Shown here piece by piece: positions 1 through 5,437 of a stretch of 5,437 nucleotides of DNA. The notes beneath the pieces were generated by a model, which saw nothing but the letters and a program-made list of their open reading frames with translations, made no database searches and was not told the DNA's origin. Numbering within the stretch: the first letter of the stretch is position 1; each line of letters opens with the position of its first letter. The translations under genes and the position numbers were made by a program. The DNA comes from Candidatus Kuenenia stuttgartensis (GTDB lineage Bacteria; Planctomycetota; Planctomycetia; Isosphaerales; Isosphaeraceae), in the NCBI GenBank assembly GCA_945872325.1, contig CAMBZY010000245.1, positions 1 through 5,437 on the forward strand. Direction: 5' to 3'.

Positions 1-3000
1 TTAGCCATTCTGCTGGAACGACTCTCACAAGAGCTTGGCCGAGATCCAGTGCGCATAGGATTGACAGCGACTGTGCACCCGCTCGACATCGCTGCTCAGT
101 TTCTAGGCGGATTTCAGCCTGCAAAAGATTCGGATGAAAAAAACTTAAATGCGAAGTCTCCCCGGCCTGTGAATATTGTCCGTGCTGTGATGCCAAAGTC
201 GTGGGATCTGCTCGTAAAGCGGGCGTCCGTAGAAATGGATCCCCAACAGCCTCGCACCATCTGGCCAAATTTGGAGAAAGAACTGGTCAGCCTGATCTCT
301 GATCACAATTCCACATTGGTTTTTGCCAACAATCGCTATCTCGTAGAACGCCTGACAGCTCGAATCAATGAACATGTCGAATCGTCGCAAAACAAATCCC
401 CTGAACCAGATCGGTTGGAATCGACTGTTGGTGAAGAACAACCTGAACCATCTTCAGAAGCTTGGGTGCATGCCCACCATGGCTCGATCAGCCTGGAACG
501 AAGACGGTTGACAGAGTCTGCCCTGAAAGAAGGCAGGCTTAAGGGCGTGATCAGCACGGCATCGCTTGAAATGGGGATCGACATGGGTGCAGTCGATCTG
601 GTCTGCCAGATCGGCTCGCCCGGCGAGGTGGCTCGCGGACTCCAGCGCGTTGGGCGTGCCGGCCACTCAGTCGGCGATATCAGCAAGGGCCGCTTTTTTG
701 CCAAAACCACGGCCGATCTACTCGAAACAGCTGCCCTTGTGGAAGCCATGGGGCGTGCTGCCGTGGAGCCACTCGCTATCCCGCAAAATTGTCTTGATAT
801 GCTTGCTCAGCAAGTGGTTGCGTGTGTTGCTGTCAGGCCCTGGACGCCTCGCGAACTGTTGCAGATGTTTCGACAGTCATTTCCTTATCAGGACTTGCCT
901 GAATCGGCGTTTGAAGCGGTCCTGGAAATGCTTTCAGGTCGGTTTCGGGTCGAGGCCATACGCGATCTCAAGGCCCGGATTTACTGGGACCGTGTCAAAG
1001 ATCAACTTGTCGCCCTACCGGGCTCGTCGTCGCTGGCCCTGATGGGCGGTGGTGCTATCCCTGATACAGGTCAATATCCTGTAAAACTAGGCGAAGGTGG
1101 CCCGACACTAGGCTCGCTTGACGAGGAATTCGTGCTCGAACGTCGCCCGGGTGAAGCGTTTCGGCTTGGTAGTTCCACCTGGCGAATTGACCGAATTGAG
1201 GCCGATCGAGTTGTCGTATCTCCATCTGGTGGAGGAGATATGGTCGTTATGCCGTTTTGGCGAGGCGAAGAATCTCGAAGGTCGGCTACCCTTGGAGCGG
1301 CCATTGGAGGTTTAATTCGACGGGTGGGTGATCGGGACAAGCACTCAGACATTTCGGTGTATTTAAGGGACCAATGCCGGCTTGATGATGACTCTGCTGG
1401 AGACTTGATCCGGTTCATCGATCGCCAGAAACGGGTTGCGGGATCCCTTCCCGATGATCGCACCATTTTGGTCGAAGCCTTTCGCGATCCCGCAGGTGAA
1501 GTGGCATTGGCAATTCTAAGTCCTTGGGGTGGAAGGGTTCATCAAGCTCTTAAACTGATCCTCCAGAATCGACTGTTCGACCGTTTTGGATTCAAACCGG
1601 CTGCGCAACATGCTGACGATGGCCTGATTATGCGATTGCCAAGAGATGTTGAGAATCAGCCGCCTCTCGACTTGCTCGATCAACTGAGCTTTGGCGAGGC
1701 AAGTGAACGACTGCGGCTTGAACTCGCAGACAGCGCCCTTTTCGGGCTCAGGTTTCGTCAAAATGCGTCACGGGCACTGCTCTTGCCCAGACCTGATCCT
1801 GGGAAACGTACACCTCTATGGCTTCAGCGGTTGCGTGCGAAAGACCTGCTTCAGGTGGTCCGTCAGATGCCTGATTTCCCGATCGTTTTAGAGTGTTACA
1901 GAGAATGCCTGACACAGGATCTGGATCTCGATCTTTTGAGAAATCTTTTGGAGCAAATTGAGGCTGGTTCGATACGGATTGTCAAGCGATCAGGCGAGTC
2001 TGCAAGCCCATTTGCAGCCGATCTGATGAACCGGTTTGAACGGAAATTTCTTTATGAATGGGATCAACCTCATCAAGCAAAAGGTGGGCGAGAGCGTGCA
2101 AATCTTGCGGAACCACCTCCCGGGGCAGTGCTTGACGAGTTGCTTGATCCACGTGCGGTTGAGCGGCTTGGGCAGCGTTTGGCGGATGCCTGGAAAAGGC
2201 CAGTCCGGTCGGCTGAAGAACTGGCTGAACGAATCGAACGTTTGGGTGATCTCAGCTCTCATGAAGTGATCCCGGAACTTCAACCATTTCTGGATCAATT
2301 GGCTGATCGAAAAATCTGCGTTTATTTAAATTCGCACTCTACAAAACATGGTTTGTGGATTACTGCAGAGGAACAAGCGAATTATCAGGCCGCTTTTCCT
2401 TACTTATTTTCGAATTCAAAAAAAGAGCCAAAAAAAGCGGCTGTCACTGACATGAGTGAAGCCAGGTGGGCGGCATTGGATAAGATCTGTACCCGATTTG
2501 TGAGGACTCGCTCCCTGATCACGGTGGACGATCTGGTACAGCGATATTCTCTGGAGCCTTCCGTAGCTGCTGACTGGTTGGCAAAATGGACAGAATCGGG
2601 CGGATTTGTGAGAATTCCGCCAAACGAACAAAACTCCGGGGTCTCGCAGTGGGCAGATGCCCGGCACATGCGTCGAATGGTCGAGATGAGTTTGTCGCAG
2701 CGTCGTCGTGATGTGCAATCGATTTCACCTGAATCTTGGGCCGCCTGGGTTGCGGACCGTGCCTTTGGGACAGAAATGGCCCATCAAAAACTCCTGGGAA
2801 ATGCTGGTTTAGAGGCACTATCTAAAATCCTGATGCCACTCCAGGGCTGGTCAGCAACTCCTCGGGAATGGCGTGATGCGATCCTTCCCAAGCGGCTTTC
2901 AGGTGACTATTTTCAAAACCTGGATGCAATGATGAGGCTTGGTGATTGGTCATGGACTGCAATTCATCAGGCTGAAGATCCTCCAGAAGTGCCCCGAATT

Positions 3001-4113
3001 GCATTTCAGCATCGTGATTTTCCAGGATTTATTGTAAATACTTCAAATGGCTTAGGGGACGAAAAAGGCTGTGTTGGAGAAATTCGCGATTTGTTGATCA
3101 AAACTGGTCCTGCCACATCAGCAGAGATTGCATTAAAATTGGCAAAGCCGATTTCCAATATTAGAAATGGGATGAAAGAACTGGTTCGAAGTCAATCCGT
3201 GACAAATGAAAAAGTTGTATTTCTCGAACGGTTTTTCAGCTCGGAGTCGCAAACTAAGTCTGGCGGTAGAAAAACGGGTGGCGAACGACAGATCAGCAGA
3301 CCTCCCAGACGAATCGACGGTTTTCGGGCATTGCTGGCTCAGCAGGGAGTTGGTGGGGGGCAGCGTGGGTTGGGACGCAACGCATTGACGCAGGAACCAG
3401 GCACTGAAGGGCGTTGGAGGTGGCTGTCAAGGGCCGATGATGATGTCACGTCAGATCGGGATGAATCGGGAACACGAATGGCGGCCTGGGCTGCATTATT
3501 AATGCAACGATATGGTGTCGTTTGCCGGGAAGTGGTCAATTTTGCAGCTCCCGGCCTGACTTGGGCTGAGCTTGCGGATTGGCTTGAATCTGCCGAATGG
3601 CGCGGCGAGGTGCGACGCGGCTATTTTGTGGAAGGTCTATCAGGCGTCCAGTATACGACAGACGATACCGCAAATGAACTCGTGATGTTTTGCGACCGGA
3701 TTGCAACAGGTGCTGAGCAAACGGGCTTGGATCCATCGATTCATTTGGTCTCAGCGATTGATCCTGCAAACGTTTATGGAGCGTCTGCACCTCTGGACTT
3801 GCCGTTGATTGAAGGTGGCCGTGCCCGATTGCCACGGATCCTGAGCAATTCGCTTGTGCTGGTGGATGGTCGCCCTGTCTGGATTGTCCAGGAGCGTGGA
3901 AAACGTTTAACCAGCCTCCCACATGCATCCGAAGCGGTTCGTGAGCAAGCACTTCGGCATCTTATTAGAAATTTCACAGGAACTTCAACAAAATGGACGG
4001 TAACAGTGCTTGACGATGCCCCACCTGTGACCACAAAATGGGCGGAAGTGTTGGGACAATTGGGGTTTGTGCATGACGGACTTTCGATGACCATGTACCG
4101 GGGCCTGAGTTAA
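1..4113 (+). CDS. lhr: Lhr-type long ATP-dependent helicase (SF2), 5'-partial
   Basis: ATP-dependent 3'-5' DNA/RNA-DNA helicase of the Lhr family, acting in DNA repair in the cytoplasm. The frame is open from base 1 (LAILLERL, then motif III GLTAT at 58-72), so the GTG at 49 is internal. About 190 N-terminal residues, including Walker A and the DEAH box, are outside the window. Visible in order: motif IV region TLVFANNR (313-336), HAHHG (469-483), motif V STASLEMGID (553-582) and motif VI QRVGRAGH (643-666). Next come a winged helix (~780-960) and the Lhr-specific DEAD/H-associated domain (~985-2085; e.g. ARIYWDR, GGGAIPDTGQYPV, MPFWRGEE, WLQRLRAKDLLQV, DFPIVLECYRECL). The remainder is a full Lhr C-terminal domain of repeated winged helices, ending in an AlkZ/YcaQ-like part (GRWRWL, RRGYFVEGL, DPANVYG, LVLVDGRPVWIVQERGK). 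The 1370 visible residues imply about 1550 in total, close to E. coli Lhr (1538). There is no internal stop or frameshift. Function is from family knowledge. Family assignment is very secure. Confidence 0.95.
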   Translation, partial: LAILLERLSQELGRDPVRIGLTATVHPLDIAAQFLGGFQPAKDSDEKNLNAKSPRPVNIVRAVMPKSWDLLVKRASVEMDPQQPRTIWPNLEKELVSLISDHNSTLVFANNRYLVERLTARINEHVESSQNKSPEPDRLESTVGEEQPEPSSEAWVHAHHGSISLERRRLTESALKEGRLKGVISTASLEMGIDMGAVDLVCQIGSPGEVARGLQRVGRAGHSVGDISKGRFFAKTTADLLETAALVEAMGRAAVEPLAIPQNCLDMLAQQVVACVAVRPWTPRELLQMFRQSFPYQDLPESAFEAVLEMLSGRFRVEAIRDLKARIYWDRVKDQLVALPGSSSLALMGGGAIPDTGQYPVKLGEGGPTLGSLDEEFVLERRPGEAFRLGSSTWRIDRIEADRVVVSPSGGGDMVVMPFWRGEESRRSATLGAAIGGLIRRVGDRDKHSDISVYLRDQCRLDDDSAGDLIRFIDRQKRVAGSLPDDRTILVEAFRDPAGEVALAILSPWGGRVHQALKLILQNRLFDRFGFKPAAQHADDGLIMRLPRDVENQPPLDLLDQLSFGEASERLRLELADSALFGLRFRQNASRALLLPRPDPGKRTPLWLQRLRAKDLLQVVRQMPDFPIVLECYRECLTQDLDLDLLRNLLEQIEAGSIRIVKRSGESASPFAADLMNRFERKFLYEWDQPHQAKGGRERANLAEPPPGAVLDELLDPRAVERLGQRLADAWKRPVRSAEELAERIERLGDLSSHEVIPELQPFLDQLADRKICVYLNSHSTKHGLWITAEEQANYQAAFPYLFSNSKKEPKKAAVTDMSEARWAALDKICTRFVRTRSLITVDDLVQRYSLEPSVAADWLAKWTESGGFVRIPPNEQNSGVSQWADARHMRRMVEMSLSQRRRDVQSISPESWAAWVADRAFGTEMAHQKLLGNAGLEALSKILMPLQGWSATPREWRDAILPKRLSGDYFQNLDAMMRLGDWSWTAIHQAEDPPEVPRIAFQHRDFPGFIVNTSNGLGDEKGCVGEIRDLLIKTGPATSAEIALKLAKPISNIRNGMKELVRSQSVTNEKVVFLERFFSSESQTKSGGRKTGGERQISRPPRRIDGFRALLAQQGVGGGQRGLGRNALTQEPGTEGRWRWLSRADDDVTSDRDESGTRMAAWAALLMQRYGVVCREVVNFAAPGLTWAELADWLESAEWRGEVRRGYFVEGLSGVQYTTDDTANELVMFCDRIATGAEQTGLDPSIHLVSAIDPANVYGASAPLDLPLIEGGRARLPRILSNSLVLVDGRPVWIVQERGKRLTSLPHASEAVREQALRHLIRNFTGTSTKWTVTVLDDAPPVTTKWAEVLGQLGFVHDGLSMTMYRGLS
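2418..2463 (+). other. Tandem A7 heptamers plus hairpin (possible frameshift/slippage signal)
   Basis: Two A7 runs (2418-2424 and 2430-2436) both lie in the A AAA AAA phase needed for -1 slippage in the lhr frame, encoding KKEPKK. Downstream, GGCT (2439-2442) pairs with AGCC (2460-2463), and TCACT (2444-2448) pairs with AGTGA (2455-2459). Together they give 9 bp with one bulged G and a 6-nt loop. A -1 shift at the second run meets a TGA at 2448-2450 after four codons. This would give a shortened protein lacking most of the C-terminal domain, as dnaX does for its gamma subunit. The short spacer (2 nt to the lower stem, 7 nt to the upper) and moderate stability make this tentative. A plain Lys-rich linker is the alternative. 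Confidence 0.3.
3345..3374 (+). other. Putative G-quadruplex-forming stretch inside lhr
   Basis: Four G-tracts occur on the coding strand: GGG (3345-3347), G6 (3355-3360), GGG (3367-3369) and GGG (3372-3374), with loops of 7, 6 and 2 nt. This meets the usual G3+N1-7 rule. It encodes a Gly-rich linker (QQGVGGGQRGLGR) just before the terminal AlkZ-like part. It may be only a by-product of glycine codons, but the neighbouring sequence is not G-rich. Confidence 0.35.
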
Positions 4114-4124
4114 ATCTGTCAGAC

Positions 4125-4130
4125 TAAAGG
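4125..4130 (+). promoter_or_regulatory. Ribosome binding site for the phosphoesterase gene
   Basis: The sequence TAAAGG ends 10 nt before the ATG at 4141. It matches the purine core of a Shine-Dalgarno site, with slightly long spacing. It would sit only 1 nt from an alternative in-frame TTG at 4132, which is too close to work. This favours the ATG start and removes three residues (MIS) from the longest reading. I saw no convincing promoter in the 27-nt gap between the two genes, so expression probably depends on read-through from the helicase gene. Confidence 0.5.
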
Positions 4131-4140
4131 ATTGATTTCA

Positions 4141-4926
4141 ATGGCAGACGAAGATAATGAAAATGAGATGCAACTTCATCAGAATATGAATGAGTATGAC
4201 GGCCAAAATGGCTCTATACTCTGGGACTGTGTGATTATCAGCGACCTGCATCTTGGAAGCGAAGTCTGTCAGGCTCAAGAGTTGGAGCGTTTTTTGGAAT
4301 GGGTGGTGTCGCGAACCCGAATGCTGATTATCAATGGCGATATTTTTGATGATTTAAATTTCAAGAGATTGAAACGCCACCACTTTAATTGCCTTCGTAT
4401 TATTCGCAGAAACACCGACAGGCCAGACTTTCGAGTGATCTGGATGCGTGGGAATCACGATGGCCCTGCGGATATTATCAGCCATATTGTAGGGGTGGAC
4501 ATTCTGGACGAGTATTTATTTGATAATGGTCCATTAAAATTATGGATTCTGCATGGAGACCAGTTCGATACCATTGTGAGTGGCTATAAGGGTCTGACAG
4601 AATTCTTTTCGGCGCTGTTTCGCGGAATTCAAATGGTTGTTCCATTGAGGTGGTGTCGATGGATTCGACGTCTATCCAAGGACTTTCAGCGCAATACGCC
4701 AGTGATTCGGCATCGTGCGACCGAGGAAGCCAAGAGGCGTGAATGCAATTCCGTCACGTGTGGGCATACGCATCATGCTGAAGATACTGTGGTCAATGGA
4801 ATTCGCTATATTAATACAGGCACCTGGACGGAACAAACCCCCTGCCCTTACCTTTGGATTCAGGGAAATGAGATGGGGCTGAGCCAATGGCCGGGCGAGG
4901 AGCAGGCGACTCTTGAATTCAAATGA
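4141..4926 (+). CDS. LpxH-like metallophosphoesterase (COG2908-type)
   Basis: Predicted two-metal (Mn/Fe-type) phosphoesterase of 261 residues, complete. Family motifs are all present: SDLHLG with Asp35 and His37, NGDIFD with Asp67, GNHD at 104-107, HGD at 138-140 and GHTH at 208-211. A C-terminal strand follows (INTGTW, 224-229). Between HGD and GHTH is a helical, aromatic and basic insert (about 152-190, e.g. FFSALFRG and PLRWCRWIRRL). It resembles the lid that LpxH-group enzymes use to hold lipid substrates at the membrane. LpxH itself hydrolyses UDP-2,3-diacylglucosamine in lipid A synthesis, but many COG2908 members have unknown substrates, so no gene symbol is given. The first ~25 residues are acidic and polar, with no signal peptide, and precede the fold as an extra tail. 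The ATG at 4141 is chosen for its Shine-Dalgarno spacing. The gene lies 27 nt after lhr, probably in one operon, which leaves a nucleic-acid role open. Fold certain; substrate unknown. Confidence 0.9.
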   Translation: MADEDNENEMQLHQNMNEYDGQNGSILWDCVIISDLHLGSEVCQAQELERFLEWVVSRTRMLIINGDIFDDLNFKRLKRHHFNCLRIIRRNTDRPDFRVIWMRGNHDGPADIISHIVGVDILDEYLFDNGPLKLWILHGDQFDTIVSGYKGLTEFFSALFRGIQMVVPLRWCRWIRRLSKDFQRNTPVIRHRATEEAKRRECNSVTCGHTHHAEDTVVNGIRYINTGTWTEQTPCPYLWIQGNEMGLSQWPGEEQATLEFK

Positions 4927-4934
4927 GATTCAAG
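4912..4934. terminator. Weak inverted repeat at the convergent gene ends
   Basis: CTTGAAT (4912-4918) and ATTCAAG (4928-4934) form a perfect 7-bp stem with a 9-nt loop. It overlaps the stop codon of the phosphoesterase gene (4924-4926) and ends 6 nt short of the stop codon of the convergent gene. It is the only symmetric element at this junction, so a shared bidirectional terminator is the natural reading. Against this, the stem is AT-rich, no clear T-tract follows on either strand (only a loosely T-rich stretch on the plus strand), and a 7-bp repeat can arise by chance. Confidence 0.25.
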
Positions 4935-4939
4935 CGAGA

Positions 4940-5437
4940 TTAATTCTTCATTCTGGACTTCGAAGCTTTTAAGCGAGCAGAGGCCCAGTCGAACTGTTTC
5001 TCCGTTTTCTTTGAATTCGCCCAGATGGAATTCATCATACCGCTGGCTTCATCCGGTTTAAACCCACGCGTCACAAGTACATCCATTCCACGCATTTCAA
5101 CAATCAGATCGCCTGAAACGAATTTCAGGTTGCCATCCACAGGCTTTTGATCCGTCCAGACAGGGCTTTTGTCACTCTTCCACTGTTTTGAAATTCCGGA
5201 TGTAAACTCGTATGCATCCTGAGCTGAGTCCCAGGTCGTCATCCAGACACAGGCGAATTTATTCTTTTCGGTTAACGATTCAAATACAGAGAGTGTATCG
5301 CCATCCCAACCTGCGGCTGCATTTCGTCCTCCATTCTGGCTTAATAAAATCCGTATGGTTAATTCGCCAAGAACACTTTCTCCAAGCTGTTTAAATCCGT
5401 CAGGAGTTTTAAAAACTCCAAGTTTAATGGACATTGG
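4940..5437 (-). CDS. Uncharacterised protein, C-terminal part (N-terminus beyond window)
   Basis: Reads leftward from the right edge to a TAA at 4942-4940. An ATG at 5434 would give 164 residues, but the frame is still open at the edge (a Pro codon precedes it) and there is no room to see a ribosome site. The text from residue 1 looks like mid-protein: no signal peptide and an immediate beta-rich domain. Visible motifs, numbered from that Met, are LGELTIRILL (22-31), AAAGWDGD (39-46) and WMTTWDSAQDAYEF (64-77). A strand-turn pattern follows (LKFVSGDLIVEMRGMDVLVTRGF), then a Lys-rich tail. From memory, the combination of LGELG-type, GWxGD and WDxxxDAxEF motifs marks the C-terminal domain of longer bacterial hypothetical proteins, some with a putative metallopeptidase-like N-terminal half. 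I infer this gene is one of them, truncated here by the window. Function unknown. It is convergent with the phosphoesterase gene, so not in its operon. Confidence 0.75.
   Translation of the reverse strand, partial: PMSIKLGVFKTPDGFKQLGESVLGELTIRILLSQNGGRNAAAGWDGDTLSVFESLTEKNKFACVWMTTWDSAQDAYEFTSGISKQWKSDKSPVWTDQKPVDGNLKFVSGDLIVEMRGMDVLVTRGFKPDEASGMMNSIWANSKKTEKQFDWASARLKASKSRMKN

Noticed and set aside
336..749. 137-codon open frame on the minus strand
   Set aside because: It lies fully antisense to conserved helicase motifs IV to VI. Its product is Ser/Arg-rich with no recognisable domain, as expected for a shadow frame.
566..1042. 158-codon plus-strand open frame overlapping the helicase
   Set aside because: It is a shifted frame across the Lhr motif V/VI and winged-helix region. 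The main frame carries all family motifs and the alternative product has none.
3536..3952. 138-codon open frame on the minus strand
   Set aside because: Antisense to the strongly conserved AlkZ-like end of Lhr. No ribosome site or recognisable domain; explained by codon bias of the real gene.
49..4113. GTG at 49 as the true start of the helicase gene
   Set aside because: The frame is open to base 1, and the preceding codons read LAILLERLSQELGRDP, which is the normal Lhr sequence just before motif III. A start here would remove the ATP-binding motifs.
4132..4140. TTG at 4132 as the start of the phosphoesterase
   Set aside because: The only Shine-Dalgarno-like sequence (TAAAGG, 4125-4130) lies 1 nt from this codon but 10 nt from the ATG at 4141.
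4141..4926. Assignment of the phosphoesterase to the ligase-associated (PdeM-type) family of the DNA-damage-response cluster
   Set aside because: The helical aromatic insert between HGD and GHTH and the INTGTW ending fit the LpxH-like COG2908 group better. No ligase or exonuclease gene is visible nearby.
1..5437. Mobile element, CRISPR array, tRNA or defence island
   Set aside because: I saw no terminal inverted repeats, transposase or integrase motifs, regularly spaced repeats or tRNA-like folds. Coding sequence fills nearly the whole window with uniform style.

Overview
The window holds three protein-coding genes and almost no non-coding DNA. By eye the base composition is close to 50% GC. 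It looks like a chromosomal segment of a Gram-negative-type bacterium. A planctomycete or similar lineage is my best guess, from the overall style of the proteins and the pairing of a long Lhr helicase with an LpxH-like phosphoesterase. I cannot prove the phylum from sequence alone. There are no IS elements, tRNA or rRNA genes, CRISPR arrays or integration signatures.

Layout: (1) Positions 1-4113, plus strand: a long Lhr-type superfamily 2 helicase whose 5' end lies outside the window. The frame is open from base 1. The window begins just after the expected DEAH-type motif II, so motifs I and II are missing and motifs III to VI are present. The whole Lhr-core C-terminal part and the complete C-terminal domain follow. 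(2) Positions 4141-4926, plus strand: a complete calcineurin-like metallophosphoesterase of the LpxH-like (COG2908-type) group, 27 nt downstream of the helicase stop and probably co-transcribed with it. (3) Positions 4940-5437, minus strand: the C-terminal part of a protein of unknown function, convergent with gene 2 across a 13-bp gap and running off the right edge.

The helicase and phosphoesterase form a probable two-gene operon. Lhr-core helicases occur with a different phosphoesterase in the known ligase-associated DNA-damage-response clusters. Here the helicase is the long, CTD-bearing type and the phosphoesterase is LpxH-like. A shared DNA-repair role is therefore possible, but so is chance adjacency to a lipid A or envelope enzyme.

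The most notable non-protein signals lie inside the helicase gene. One is a pair of in-frame A AAA AAA heptamers followed by a 9-bp bulged hairpin and an early -1 frame stop, at a CTD domain boundary (2418-2463). The other is a run of four G-tracts fitting the G-quadruplex pattern in a Gly-rich linker (3345-3374). Both are pattern-based and untested.
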